Assembly (NCBI GenBank): GCA_903837605.1
Contig: CAILVF010000087.1
Location: 124,001-188,000, forward strand
Length of the DNA stretch: 64,000 nt
Direction: 5' to 3'
From: an uncultured Bacteroidales bacterium
GTDB lineage: Bacteria > Bacteroidota > Bacteroidia > Bacteroidales > FEN-979
Part shown: piece after piece, positions 1 through 9,440 of the stretch
Layout of the letters: each line of letters starts with the position of its first letter
Position numbering within the stretch: position 1 is the first letter of the stretch
Position numbers and translations under genes: made by a program
The notes under the pieces: model-generated
What the model was told of the DNA's origin: nothing
Database searches by the model: none
Seen by the model: only the letters and a program-made list of their open reading frames with translations

Positions 1-167
1 GTACTTGAATGCGCAAATTTAATAAGATTTTCATTACCCAATATATTCAGGGGGAAAATTTTCCATAAACCTTTGCCTGTTTTTTCTTAATCCGCTCTTT
101 TCGAACCCTGAAAATCTAATATGCCGGTTTGGCGATTTACATTATGAATTATTTGTACCTTCGGCAT

Positions 168-971
168 ATGATACGCCAGATAACAAGCCTTCAAAATCCA
201 TTTATAAAAACCGTTCTTTTACTCAGGGAGAAATCCAGGGAAAGAAAAACCCAGGAACTTTTTATAATTGAAGGTCTGCGTGAGTTCAACCTGGCCGTTT
301 CGGGAGGTTTTCTGATCCAGTCTGTCGCATTTTGCCCCGACCTGCTATCTCCTGAAGAGGTAATAAAATTGTCGGGATACTCCTTCAGTTCCAATCTTTT
401 TGAAGTATCCAGGCAGGTATATAATCGCATTGCCTTCCGGCAGGATGCTGAAGGGATCATTGCCCTGTCGAGGCCCCGCCTATATGGATTGAACGATCTG
501 CGCCTCCCTCCCAACCCGCTTATCCTGATACTGGAGTCTGTTGAAAAGCCGGGCAACCTGGGTGCTGTGCTGCGCACTGCCGACGCGGCAAATATTGACG
601 CCGTGATAATTTGCGATCCTCTTACCGACGTGTATAACCCGAATACTGTACGTTCGAGCATAGGCTGCATTTTCACAGTACCTTTATCGGTTAGCACAAC
701 CCAGGATACGATAGCCTGGTTGAGCTCCAGGGGTATAAGTTCGTATGCCACTTCCCTGGGAGCTGAGTTGTTTTATCACACCCTGGATTTCAGGGGTCCA
801 ACAGCATTTGTAATGGGGACAGAATCTACCGGCCTTAGCGAATTGTGGCTTTCAAAAGCCGATCATACGATAAAGATTCCGATGGGCGGAAAAATTGATT
901 CCATGAATGTCTCCGTTTCCGCAGCCATTGTTATTTTTGAAGCAAGGCGGCAGCGGGATTTCAGCTCCTGA
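168..971 (+). CDS. TrmH/SpoU-family RNA 2'-O-methyltransferase
   Basis: A 267-residue SPOUT-class methyltransferase that would transfer a methyl group from SAM to a ribose 2'-OH in rRNA or tRNA. The N-terminal part (about 1-100) looks like the SpoU substrate-binding domain and opens with ITSLQNP, typical of the family. The C-terminal knotted domain carries ESVEKPGNLGAVLRTAD, VMGTESTGLS and IPMGGKIDSMNVSVSAA, the three SpoU motifs. The frame stays open upstream to a TTG at 129, but the ATG at 168 gives the usual family N-terminus and was chosen. The exact target nucleotide cannot be assigned. The gene converges on the pseudouridine synthase downstream with only 5 bases between stops. Confidence 0.93.
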   Translation: MIRQITSLQNPFIKTVLLLREKSRERKTQELFIIEGLREFNLAVSGGFLIQSVAFCPDLLSPEEVIKLSGYSFSSNLFEVSRQVYNRIAFRQDAEGIIALSRPRLYGLNDLRLPPNPLILILESVEKPGNLGAVLRTADAANIDAVIICDPLTDVYNPNTVRSSIGCIFTVPLSVSTTQDTIAWLSSRGISSYATSLGAELFYHTLDFRGPTAFVMGTESTGLSELWLSKADHTIKIPMGGKIDSMNVSVSAAIVIFEARRQRDFSS

Positions 972-976
972 TGCGG

Positions 977-1864
977 TTATTTGTATTTTTCATGTTCCGG
1001 TTTTAAAACCAGGAACCCCCTTGGAAGGTCACTGTGAAATTCAAGCCATTCGTCTGTTTTTGGGTGCCGTATCTTCAAAAAACAACCATGAAGCCTTATC
1101 CTGCGTTCCCACTTTGCATCTGCACCATATTTCCTGTCACCTGTAACCGGATGCCCCATATCTGAAAGCTGAACCCGTATCTGGTTTTTCCTCCCTGTAA
1201 CAAGGTGTAGTTCTACCAGGGTATGTTTTTCCAGTGTCTTCAATACTTCCCAGCTGGTTTCGGCATATTTTGCCCCTTCCCGCTCCCTGCCTGAATGAAC
1301 TTTGAATTCAGGGCCATCCGATAACCAGCTCCTGGCAACACCGCTTGCAGTTTCAAGGATCCCTTCCACCAGGGCCCGGTATTTTTTTGTAAAATCATGC
1401 CAGTTCTCTTTCAGTTTATCCTGGGCTTCTTCAGTTTTTGCAAACAACAGCAAGCCCGAAACCTCCCTGTCAAGCCGGTGAACCACAAATAATTCCGACC
1501 TGCTTTTAGAAGCCGCACTGAGATACTCCTTCAGCTCCTTGTATGCAGAAGAACCGCTGAGCCCTTTCTCACCATATGTGAGCATCCCGGCGGGCTTGTC
1601 GATAACAATCAGCTGGGGATCCTCATAAATGATCCTGAAAGGAGCATGGGCCCTTACCACAACACTATGTCTCCTGTATGTGACCTCGTCATCCTTGTGA
1701 AGCACGGCAGCAGGATTTTTGACAGTTTTACCGTTCACCCCTATGCTGCCATGTGAGATCATTTTCTTAATGCTTGTTTTCGATGACTGCGGATATTGCG
1801 CTGCCAGGAAATCAAGCAAAGTTGATTCAGTTTTTACATTGTATTTTTCGGCCTGGCTTAACAT
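977..1864 (-). CDS. RluA-family pseudouridine synthase
   Basis: A 295-residue enzyme that isomerises uridine to pseudouridine in structured RNA. Residues 1-65 form an S4 RNA-binding domain (SKTSIKKMISHGSIGVNG), and the catalytic domain follows. HRLDREVSGLLLFAKT contains the invariant catalytic Asp of the RluA/RluC/RluD group, and GRKNQIRVQLSDMGHPVTGD is the conserved late motif. The frame is open upstream to 1954, but the first 30 codons overlap the end of the neighbouring hydrolase gene, so the internal ATG at 1864 is preferred. It lies 10 bases after the upstream gene on the same strand and is probably cotranscribed with it. The site modified cannot be told. Confidence 0.92.
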   Translation of the reverse strand: MLSQAEKYNVKTESTLLDFLAAQYPQSSKTSIKKMISHGSIGVNGKTVKNPAAVLHKDDEVTYRRHSVVVRAHAPFRIIYEDPQLIVIDKPAGMLTYGEKGLSGSSAYKELKEYLSAASKSRSELFVVHRLDREVSGLLLFAKTEEAQDKLKENWHDFTKKYRALVEGILETASGVARSWLSDGPEFKVHSGREREGAKYAETSWEVLKTLEKHTLVELHLVTGRKNQIRVQLSDMGHPVTGDRKYGADAKWERRIRLHGCFLKIRHPKTDEWLEFHSDLPRGFLVLKPEHEKYK

Positions 1865-1874
1865 GATTATAAAA

Positions 1875-2963
1875 TTAAAATGAAGAGTTTCCTTTCTGAT
1901 TGCCGGTCTGCAGCCTGAACTTCGCAAAAACCGGATTATGGTCGGAGTTCGCAAATCCCCTGTCCGCAGTGAAACAAGTTAACACCTCTACATTAGGAGA
2001 AATTACAAAGAAATCAATTATTGTAGTGCCCGTCTTCCCTTTCTGATAAGGGGCATCGAGGTTGCGGTTAGTTGGTAATAATGGGTCATAAACAGCCTTC
2101 CAGCCCGGCATGAAATTATCGTCCAGTGAATATTGAATTGAAAATGTTTTATCTCCTGAATTTATTTTTTTCTGATTGAATTCCTTAGGGTTCATATTCC
2201 AGTCGCCTCCAATGATAATATAGTTTCCCTTCTGGTACTCCCTTTGAAGGTAAGTTTGAAGGATGTCAAGTTCTTTCCTGCGCAATTCCCCGGTTTCATC
2301 GTAGGCCGAATTGTGGAGGTTTACCAATATCAGCTGTTTGCCCCCGCAAACTGTAAATGCAGAGCAAATGAAACACCGTTTAAGCCATAACAATCGTTTA
2401 GGCCAGCAAAAATAGGCATCGTATGCATGGCGCTCACTGTTTTCGGGAGGGTATCTCGAGAATGTACAAAGGCCTGCATTTACTTTTCCTATCGGTTCCG
2501 AAAAAGGAACAGGGATAAATTTAACCACGTAATTCAGGGCAAAAGCGCTGCAATATTCAGGCAATGCTGCTTCTATGCCGCTTTGCTGATCCTGGCGGTA
2601 GGTCCTTTTACAATCCCTGTCGATTTCCTGTATATACATGAAGTCCAGCGTGTCGCTCGATTTCAGCTCCCTGGAAATACCCTGAAAATATTTTTCCATT
2701 TCAGCTTTGCCTGAACGCACTGTTCCCCCTCCATCGAAAAAATAGTCCATCCCGCTGCCCAGTCCGGCATAGCCTACATTCCAGGTAAGAAATGAAAATT
2801 CGGTTTTATCAGCCGGGAGAGGTCTTCCTTTACCTTTTGCTGTTACAGGTTCAATCAGGGCCGGGTTATATTCAGTAAATTGAAGGAAAAACAATAAACC
2901 AATCAGTGCAAGAGACGGTAAACCTACCACAATCCCTGTAGAGTAAATCAATATCCTTTTCAT
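1875..2963 (-). CDS. Endonuclease/exonuclease/phosphatase (EEP) family protein, membrane-anchored
   Basis: A 362-residue protein with one N-terminal hydrophobic segment (about residues 4-27), acting as a signal anchor, followed by an EEP-fold catalytic domain. Visible family motifs are FLTWNVGY near the start of the domain, QEIDRD with the metal-binding Glu, IIGGDWNMNP with catalytic Asp and Asn, and the terminal SDHNPVFAKF with the Asp-His pair. The fold covers nucleases, sphingomyelinases and inositol phosphatases. Export or membrane anchoring makes a phosphodiesterase or lipid-headgroup role as likely as a nuclease role, so no substrate is proposed. It is the first gene of a likely two-gene unit with the pseudouridine synthase and is divergent from the GH3 gene. 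Confidence 0.85.
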   Translation of the reverse strand: MKRILIYSTGIVVGLPSLALIGLLFFLQFTEYNPALIEPVTAKGKGRPLPADKTEFSFLTWNVGYAGLGSGMDYFFDGGGTVRSGKAEMEKYFQGISRELKSSDTLDFMYIQEIDRDCKRTYRQDQQSGIEAALPEYCSAFALNYVVKFIPVPFSEPIGKVNAGLCTFSRYPPENSERHAYDAYFCWPKRLLWLKRCFICSAFTVCGGKQLILVNLHNSAYDETGELRRKELDILQTYLQREYQKGNYIIIGGDWNMNPKEFNQKKINSGDKTFSIQYSLDDNFMPGWKAVYDPLLPTNRNLDAPYQKGKTGTTIIDFFVISPNVEVLTCFTADRGFANSDHNPVFAKFRLQTGNQKGNSSF

Positions 2964-3067
2964 TTGCTGCTAATTATCCTGATTATATCTGATAATCTGA
3001 GGGTTAATCAGAACCGAAATTAAGTAACTTTTTTGTATTTTTACATGGTTCAAATAATATTTCAGGG

Positions 3068-4600
3068 ATGCCGCTGCTGGGATCAATAATTAAAAAAGCT
3101 TACGAGTTACGCCGATTCCCGATTGACATTAAAAATATTGATCCTGTAGGTGAGCAAAAAAAAGTCCTGAAAAGACTGCTGGCCAAAGCCCAGGAAACCG
3201 CATTCGGCGAGCATTACAGGTTCCAGGACATCCTTGCATCTTCAGATATCCCGCGCAGATTTCGGGAGAGCATTCCGGTTCATGATTATAATTCCATGTT
3301 CCGTTCCTGGTGGTACAGGAGCCTTAACGGTGAATCCTATGTTACATGGCCGGGCCGGGTTAAATATTTCGCACTGACTTCAGGCACCGCTGATGCCTCC
3401 TCAAAACAGATTCCGGTTACCAGCGATATGCTTTGGGCCATTCGTAAAGCCAGTATACGGCTTCTGGTAAGCACGACAAAATATGACTTCCCTGATGAAT
3501 TTTATGAAAAGGGGATACTGATGATTGGCGGGAGTACCCACCTGCAGTATAACGGGACTTATTACCAGGGTGATGTCTCGGGTATTACTGCTAAAAACAT
3601 TCCATTCTGGTTCCAGCATTTCTACAAGCCCGGAAACAGTATCTCAAGGGAGACTGAATGGCAGGTAAAACTAAATGAGATCGTACGTAACGCCTCCAGC
3701 TGGGATATTGGCATTGTGGCAGGTGTTCCGGCCTGGATACAGATCATTCTTGAACGGATAATTTCGGAATACAAACTAAGGAACATTCATGAAATCTGGC
3801 CGAATTTCGGAGCTTATGTCCATAGCGGAGTTTCGTTTGAACCTTACGTGAACAGCTTCCTGCCCCTTCTTGGAAAGCCGATAGTATATAACGAATCCTA
3901 TCTTGCCTCGGAAGGCTATATTGCATACCAATTTCCCGAAAGCAAAAATGCGATGGGAATGATAACCGATAATGGGATATACTATGAATTCATTCCTTAC
4001 ACTTCCGGAAATTTCGACGAAGACGGGAACCTTAAAGATAATCCGGAATCACTGAGTCTTGAGGAAGTTACCGAAGGCCGTGATTATGCCCTCCTGCTTT
4101 CAAGTTGTGCCGGTGCCTGGAGGTACCTTATCGGTGATACGATCAAGTTTACGAATACCAAAACCTGCGAGATTCAACTCACTGGGAGGACGAAGAATTT
4201 TCTGAGTTTATGCGGGGAACATCTTTCTCAGGATAATATGAACAGGGCTGTTAAGATGCTTCAGGATGAAATGAATATCAAAATCAACGAGTTTACGGTA
4301 TGCGGCATCCGTCACGGAACTCTCTTCGGCCATAAATGGTACCTGGGAACCGATAGTTCAACCGATCCTGTCACTATTGCAAACAAACTGGATGATTGCC
4401 TGAAGGTCCTCAACGACGATTATCGTGTTGAAAGGCTTGAAGCTATAAAAGAGATTCAAGCAGAAATTGTACCTTTGCAGGCTTTTTATGACTGGATGAA
4501 AATTCAGGGAAAAGAAGGAGGGGCTCATAAATTTCCCCGCGTACTGAAAAACCAGCAACTTAAATCCTGGGAAGAACATCTTAGAAATTATGGTTGTTAA
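3068..4600 (+). CDS. GH3-family acyl-acid amido synthetase-like protein
   Basis: A 510-residue member of the GH3 family of adenylate-forming enzymes, named for plant proteins that join amino acids to jasmonate or auxin. The three nucleotide-binding motifs are visible: FALTSGTADASSKQIPVT (P-loop-like motif 1), YNESYLASEGYI (motif 2) and YLIGDTIKFT (motif 3, the YRxGD site of plant enzymes). Length fits the family. The bacterial substrate is unknown; an acyl adenylate and an amine acceptor are expected from the fold. The LysE-type exporter gene overlaps its last 11 bases, so the two are very likely translated together. The exporter might release the product, which is inference. Confidence 0.88.
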   Translation: MPLLGSIIKKAYELRRFPIDIKNIDPVGEQKKVLKRLLAKAQETAFGEHYRFQDILASSDIPRRFRESIPVHDYNSMFRSWWYRSLNGESYVTWPGRVKYFALTSGTADASSKQIPVTSDMLWAIRKASIRLLVSTTKYDFPDEFYEKGILMIGGSTHLQYNGTYYQGDVSGITAKNIPFWFQHFYKPGNSISRETEWQVKLNEIVRNASSWDIGIVAGVPAWIQIILERIISEYKLRNIHEIWPNFGAYVHSGVSFEPYVNSFLPLLGKPIVYNESYLASEGYIAYQFPESKNAMGMITDNGIYYEFIPYTSGNFDEDGNLKDNPESLSLEEVTEGRDYALLLSSCAGAWRYLIGDTIKFTNTKTCEIQLTGRTKNFLSLCGEHLSQDNMNRAVKMLQDEMNIKINEFTVCGIRHGTLFGHKWYLGTDSSTDPVTIANKLDDCLKVLNDDYRVERLEAIKEIQAEIVPLQAFYDWMKIQGKEGGAHKFPRVLKNQQLKSWEEHLRNYGC

Positions 4601-5273
4601 CAGCCTTGCAATATTCCACCCTCTTTTCGAGGGTATGATCCTTGGGATTACAGTCGCCATAACGCTTGGTCCTGCTCTTTTTGCACTTCTGCAAACAAGC
4701 GTTAAGCATGGCGTTAAAACCGGCATTTTTCTCGCACTTGGAATTTTTGCCAGCGACCTGGCCCTGGTAATTGGTTTTTATTTCGGTGCTTCCCAGATTG
4801 TCAATGACAAATTTTATCATCTTATCCTTGGAGTTATCGGGGGTGCCATAATGACGATTTTCGGCATATATACCTTCCTGAAGAAGATCCCGATGACCGA
4901 GCAGGTTGAGGCTATTAATGAAATAAAGGTCAAGAAACCAGGCCTTCTTCCATATTTTTTCAAAGGATTTGTGATCAACCTCGCCAATCCTTTTCTCTGG
5001 GTATTCTGGATCACTTCCATGCTGGCCATTAATGCAACATACGGGGGCGACCAAAGAGCTGTTGCGCTTTTCTTTACCGGGACTTTGTTTATGGTCCTCA
5101 CAACCGACATACTGAAATGCGTCCTTGCCAACAGGATTAAAATCCTTGGAAACCCCCAGGTGAAATTATGGCTGAACAGGATTGTAGGTTTGCTCTTTAT
5201 GATCATAGGTTCATTCATCATTGCAGGGTCCCTGTTCGAATATTACCGTGGAATTCAAATACATATGCCTTAA
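4590..5273 (+). CDS. LysE-family transporter
   Basis: A 227-residue inner-membrane protein with about six hydrophobic segments, matching the LysE/RhtB exporter fold. GITVAITLGPALFALLQTSV is the characteristic first segment, and NLANPFLWVFWI the conserved mid-protein motif of the superfamily. Such proteins export amino acids or related small molecules by a proton-coupled mechanism. The chosen ATG overlaps the GH3 gene by 11 bases; an internal ATG 15 codons on would also keep the first membrane segment. Substrate is not predictable, but coupling to a GH3 ligase suggests an amino-acid conjugate or amino acid. Confidence 0.88.
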   Translation: MVVNSLAIFHPLFEGMILGITVAITLGPALFALLQTSVKHGVKTGIFLALGIFASDLALVIGFYFGASQIVNDKFYHLILGVIGGAIMTIFGIYTFLKKIPMTEQVEAINEIKVKKPGLLPYFFKGFVINLANPFLWVFWITSMLAINATYGGDQRAVALFFTGTLFMVLTTDILKCVLANRIKILGNPQVKLWLNRIVGLLFMIIGSFIIAGSLFEYYRGIQIHMP

Positions 5274-5313
5274 TTCTCTACTTAACGTCTAATCCATTAC
5301 TATCAATTACAAC

Positions 5314-7488
5314 ATGAAAAAAATGATCTTTGCGGCACTTGGTTTACTGATGTGGACATTGCCTGTTATTGCCGACAACCCACCCGATGAGGGAATGTGG
5401 TTACCGCTACTTCTTGACCGCCTCAATTATGTTGATATGCAAAAAATGGGGCTTCACCTCACTGCCGAGGAACTTTATAATATCAACCACTCGAGCCTGA
5501 AAGACGCAATTGTAGGCCTTTCAGCAAACGGGGGCGGACAGGGCTTTTTCTGCACTGCTGAAGTTGTTTCAGCCCAGGGGCTGATCTTTACAAATCACCA
5601 TTGCGGCTTTAATGCAGTTCAAAGCCATAGCACAACCGAACATGATTATCTCACGAATGGGTTCTGGGCCATGAATAAAAGCGAGGAACTCCCAAATGAA
5701 AGGATGTGCGCTTCTTTCCTTGTTCGGGTTGAAAATATTACCGACTCAATTATCCCTTTTCTCCCGGATACTTTAAAAGAGGTTGACAGGCAGGCTAAGA
5801 TTCGCAATATCAGCAACAAAATAAAGAAGAAAGCAGAAGAAGACGGGAAATTTGATGCAGCCGTGCAATCTTTCTTTTCAGGAAATGAATACTACCTTTT
5901 TGTTTATAAAACATACCGGGATGTAAGGCTTGTTGGCGCCCCCCCCTCGTCAATCGGAAAGTTTGGCGGGGATACCGATAACTGGATGTGGCCAAGGCAT
6001 ACAGGCGATTTTACAATCTTCCGCATTTATGGCGACTCAACGGGAAACCCTTCTAAATACTCAAAAAACAATATTCCCGTTAAGGCATCATACCATTTGC
6101 CGATAAGTCTTAAAGGCATTAAGAAAAACGATTTCGCAATGATATGGGGTTATCCTGCAAGGACCTCGCGATATCTTACTTCCTACGGAATTGAATTCAA
6201 CCTCGCTGTTCAATACCCTGCACTGATCGCTATCTATGGCAAGAACCTGGAAGTGATGAAAGCAAGAATGGATGTCGACAAGGCCGTGAACATCGCTTAT
6301 GCCGGGAATTACGCTCAAGCTGCCAATACCTGGAAAAATTACATCGGCCAGTCTAAAATGCTGAAGCGCAACCATGTCGAAGACAAAAAGAAAGAAATTG
6401 AAACTGCCTTCGTTGCCTGGTACAGCAAGGACCCTGCCCGGCAAAAGAAATACGGGCATGTTCTGGACGACCTGAAACAAGGGTACGCTGCCCTGATAAA
6501 AGCAGCCGTTCCCATGTATTACTCAAGCATGGGAGCATCCGCCCTCGATATCCTGCAGATCGCAGGCAAAGCTTCTGCAATAGAAGAGGCTTATGTGAAG
6601 AAAGATAAAGCTGCGCTTGCCAAAGCTGTGGAAGCATATAAGTCGACTGTTCCATCACTTTTTAAAGGAAAAGACCAGATCATTGAAAAAAATAAACTTT
6701 CGGAGATCCTGACCTTATATTTCCAGAATGTACAGGCTTCCGAACAGCCTGCGATCTTCAGTGAAATTTCAAAGGAATACGGCAACGATTTAAAGGCTTA
6801 TGCCGAAATGGTCTATTCCACCTCTATTTTTGCCTCAGCCGATAAACTGAATAAATTCCTGGATAAACCAAACCGGAAAACCCTGGAAAAAGACCCTGCA
6901 TGGAAACTGTCCAGGTCGGTAAGTGAAACGTCGGCCAGGTTTTCCAATGCAATGAATGCATTGAGAAATGCAGTTGCAGCGGGAAACCGGGTGTTTATTG
7001 CCGGGATACGGGAAATGGATCCTGATAAAAAATTCTATTCCGATGCCAATTCAACCATGCGTATGAGTTATGGGAAAGTTCTTGACTACTTCCCGGCCGA
7101 TGCCGTACACTATGATTATGTAACCACACTGGCAGGAGTTATGCAAAAGGAAGATCCCGATAACGAAGAATTCATCGTAGAGAAGAAACTGAAGGACCTC
7201 TACCTGCAGAAAGATTATGGCAGGTATGGTCAGAACGGCGACATGATCGTTTGCTTTCTTACCACTAACGATATAACCGGAGGTAATTCGGGAAGCCCGG
7301 TAATCAATGCCGACGGGCAGCTGATCGGGCTTGCCTTCGACGGGAACTGGGAGGCAATGAGCGGAGATATCATGTTTGAACCCGATCTGCAAAGAACCAT
7401 CAATGTGGATATACGCTATGTGCTTTTCATTATCGATAAATTTGCGGGTGCAACAAACCTTATCAATGAACTGACCCTGATCCAATAA
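5314..7488 (+). CDS. S46-family dipeptidyl-peptidase, DPP7-like
   Basis: A 724-residue exported serine peptidase with a signal peptide (residues 1-20, ending VIADN). The S46 family removes dipeptides from the N-terminus of peptides in the periplasm and feeds amino-acid-fermenting Bacteroidota. The catalytic residues can be read: His in TNHHCGF (95-96), Asp232 in PRHTGDF, and Ser659 in GGNSGSPV. The specificity residue 18 positions after the serine is Gly677 in AFDGNWE. DPP7 enzymes have Gly there and DPP11 enzymes have Arg, so a preference for hydrophobic P1 rather than Asp/Glu is predicted. The gene stands alone and ends at a strong terminator. Confidence 0.95.
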   Translation: MKKMIFAALGLLMWTLPVIADNPPDEGMWLPLLLDRLNYVDMQKMGLHLTAEELYNINHSSLKDAIVGLSANGGGQGFFCTAEVVSAQGLIFTNHHCGFNAVQSHSTTEHDYLTNGFWAMNKSEELPNERMCASFLVRVENITDSIIPFLPDTLKEVDRQAKIRNISNKIKKKAEEDGKFDAAVQSFFSGNEYYLFVYKTYRDVRLVGAPPSSIGKFGGDTDNWMWPRHTGDFTIFRIYGDSTGNPSKYSKNNIPVKASYHLPISLKGIKKNDFAMIWGYPARTSRYLTSYGIEFNLAVQYPALIAIYGKNLEVMKARMDVDKAVNIAYAGNYAQAANTWKNYIGQSKMLKRNHVEDKKKEIETAFVAWYSKDPARQKKYGHVLDDLKQGYAALIKAAVPMYYSSMGASALDILQIAGKASAIEEAYVKKDKAALAKAVEAYKSTVPSLFKGKDQIIEKNKLSEILTLYFQNVQASEQPAIFSEISKEYGNDLKAYAEMVYSTSIFASADKLNKFLDKPNRKTLEKDPAWKLSRSVSETSARFSNAMNALRNAVAAGNRVFIAGIREMDPDKKFYSDANSTMRMSYGKVLDYFPADAVHYDYVTTLAGVMQKEDPDNEEFIVEKKLKDLYLQKDYGRYGQNGDMIVCFLTTNDITGGNSGSPVINADGQLIGLAFDGNWEAMSGDIMFEPDLQRTINVDIRYVLFIIDKFAGATNLINELTLIQ

Positions 7489-7518
7489 ATCATCGTTTTC
7501 ATTTGATGTTTTAAAGAT

Positions 7519-7557
7519 CCCCGGTACGGAGTTTCCCTCAATACCGGGGTTTTTTTC
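7519..7557 (+). terminator. Rho-independent terminator after the S46 peptidase gene
   Basis: Perfect 8-bp arms CCCCGGTA and TACCGGGG with a 15-base loop are followed directly by a run of T. It lies 30 bases past the peptidase stop codon. Confidence 0.9.
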
Positions 7558-7694
7558 TTAGTTTGATCCTGAATTTTCAGCGATGGATTAAGCGGCTTTA
7601 TCGACAGAATCAACCTCATTGCAGATTAGGTCTGAAATTATAATCCCATAGCGAAATATTTTCCTATATTAGCGCTGATTTTCAATTGTATCGG

Positions 7695-8708
7695 ATGAAA
7701 CTTAAATACAAAATACTAATCCATGTGGTCTTCTGGTTATACATTTTTAACCAGGCCGTTTTCCCTTATTTTTTAAATAAGGAAGTCCCTTACCTGGTCA
7801 AAGACCTGATCATCCACATGCTGACCGGGATGGTCTCCTTTTACGGGTTTTATTTTTCATATAAATATCTGTTCCGGTTTGAAAAGAAAGTGTACAGTGT
7901 ATTAGTCGGCCTGGCCCTGGCTGCGTTGCTCCTGGTATGCAGAATTGGAATGGAGTATCCATATTGGAAGTACATCATCGGCTACGATATGACTAAAATG
8001 CCTTTGAATAAGGAGTGGATCTTCAACGATATCAGGCTGGTCATGATATTTTTCATATACAGCGTACTCATCCGCCTGGCAATAAACTGGTATGAGAATC
8101 AGAAACTCCAGGCCGATTTTATCAACCAGAAACAGATCAGCGAGCTCGCCTTGCTCAGATCACAGGTCAACCCGCATTTCTTTTTCAACACCCTGAATAA
8201 TATTTATTCCCTTGTTTACCAGAAATCGGATGATGCGCCGGAGGCTTTAATGAAGCTATCTTCCATTATGAGATATATGCTTTATGATGCCACCACCGAC
8301 AAAGTGCTTCTTGAAAAAGAAATTGAGTACCTGAAGAGCTTCATTGAACTTGAGAAACTCAGGTTGCGGAATAAAGATTATGTTACTCTTCAAATCAATG
8401 GAACAGCAGAAGGGATTACAATTGCCCCTATGCTGCTGATCCCTTTTGTTGAGAATGCATTCAAACATGCCAGCCGTACTGTTCCCTCACCGGGAATCAT
8501 GATCAGCATAGATATCCTTCCCATGGAAATTACATTTGAGGTGAAAAATTTCATACGTAAAAATCAGCAGGCGCCAAAAGACCAGCAGGGAGGTATCGGG
8601 CTAATTAATATCCGCCGCAGACTGGAATTGCTCTATCCTCAGAAATACAGCCTTGACATAACAACAACTGAAGATTCATTTGTTGTCAAATTAATAATAA
8701 GAAACTGA
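7695..8708 (+). CDS. LytS/YehU-type sensor histidine kinase
   Basis: A 337-residue membrane histidine kinase. About four hydrophobic segments fill residues 5-130. The His_kinase domain (PF06580 type) follows with RSQVNPHFFFNTLNNIYSL, whose His is the phosphorylation site, and an ATPase domain with PFVENAFKHA (N-box) and GGIGLINIRRRLELLY (G-box). It has no large extracytoplasmic sensor domain. A TTG three codons upstream is possible, but the ATG at 7695 is preferred. The stop overlaps the start of the LytTR regulator gene (TGATG), so the pair is translationally coupled and should act as one signalling unit. The signal is unknown. Confidence 0.93.
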   Translation: MKLKYKILIHVVFWLYIFNQAVFPYFLNKEVPYLVKDLIIHMLTGMVSFYGFYFSYKYLFRFEKKVYSVLVGLALAALLLVCRIGMEYPYWKYIIGYDMTKMPLNKEWIFNDIRLVMIFFIYSVLIRLAINWYENQKLQADFINQKQISELALLRSQVNPHFFFNTLNNIYSLVYQKSDDAPEALMKLSSIMRYMLYDATTDKVLLEKEIEYLKSFIELEKLRLRNKDYVTLQINGTAEGITIAPMLLIPFVENAFKHASRTVPSPGIMISIDILPMEITFEVKNFIRKNQQAPKDQQGGIGLINIRRRLELLYPQKYSLDITTTEDSFVVKLIIRN

Positions 8709-9439
8709 TGCAGATCGATTGTATTGCCATAGATGATGAGCCCCTGGCATTAGACATCATAAGGGATTATTGTTCAAAAGTATCTTTTCTAAATCTCTTG
8801 AAAACCTTCGATAATGCAGTGGATTCGATTGAATTTATCCGCTCAGGGAAGGTTAGCCTGATATTCCTCGATATCCAGATGGAAGAACTTTCGGGAATTC
8901 AACTTCTAAATTCCCTTCAGAATCCGCCTTTTGTGATTTTCACTACAGCCTATGAAAATTATGCCATCCAGGGATTTGAACTGGATGTGGTTGATTACAT
9001 GCTGAAACCTATCTCCTTCGCCAGGTTTTTAAAAGGAGTGAATAAGGTTTATGAGCGTATGCAATTGGAAAACAACGTGCGCGAAAAAACAGCCCTGGCA
9101 GATAATAAAGGCCCTGCGCAATCATATTTCTTTGTAAAAACCGAAACACGCATGGAAAGGATAGAATGTCCTGATGTTTTATATGTGGAAGGCATGGGTG
9201 ACTATTGGAGAATCGTGACAAAAACAAGAAGGATCATGACCCTCATGAATTCCAAAAAACTGGAAGAAGTTCTGCACGAGCCTTTGTTCTGCAGGGTCCA
9301 TAAGTCTTTTTTCGTGGCCCTCGACAAGATAGAATCAATCGAAAGAAACCGGATCAAGATCTTTGATAAATATATTCCCGTGAGCGAAACGTTCCGTAAA
9401 AATTTCTTTGACCTCATCGAAAAGAATAAGCTGGCCTGA
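8708..9439 (+). CDS. LytTR-family response regulator
   Basis: A 243-residue DNA-binding response regulator. The receiver domain (1-120) has the acidic pair IDDEPLAL, the phosphoacceptor Asp in LIFLDIQME, the Thr switch in FTTAYENYA and the Lys in MLKPIS. The C-terminal LytTR domain (about 140-240) has YVEGMGDYWRIVT and FCRVHKSFFVALDKIE, typical of this non-helix-turn-helix DNA-binding fold. Start and upstream stop overlap, coupling it to the LytS-type kinase. No LytTR target site was recognised nearby. Confidence 0.94.
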   Translation: MQIDCIAIDDEPLALDIIRDYCSKVSFLNLLKTFDNAVDSIEFIRSGKVSLIFLDIQMEELSGIQLLNSLQNPPFVIFTTAYENYAIQGFELDVVDYMLKPISFARFLKGVNKVYERMQLENNVREKTALADNKGPAQSYFFVKTETRMERIECPDVLYVEGMGDYWRIVTKTRRIMTLMNSKKLEEVLHEPLFCRVHKSFFVALDKIESIERNRIKIFDKYIPVSETFRKNFFDLIEKNKLA

Positions 9440-9440
9440 G

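Noticed and set aside
1-34. Possible start of a minus-strand gene (ATG at 32-34, reading MKILLNLRIQV to the window edge)
   Set aside because: Only eleven codons are visible, with no family signal; the rest of 1-167 shows no gene or clear promoter.
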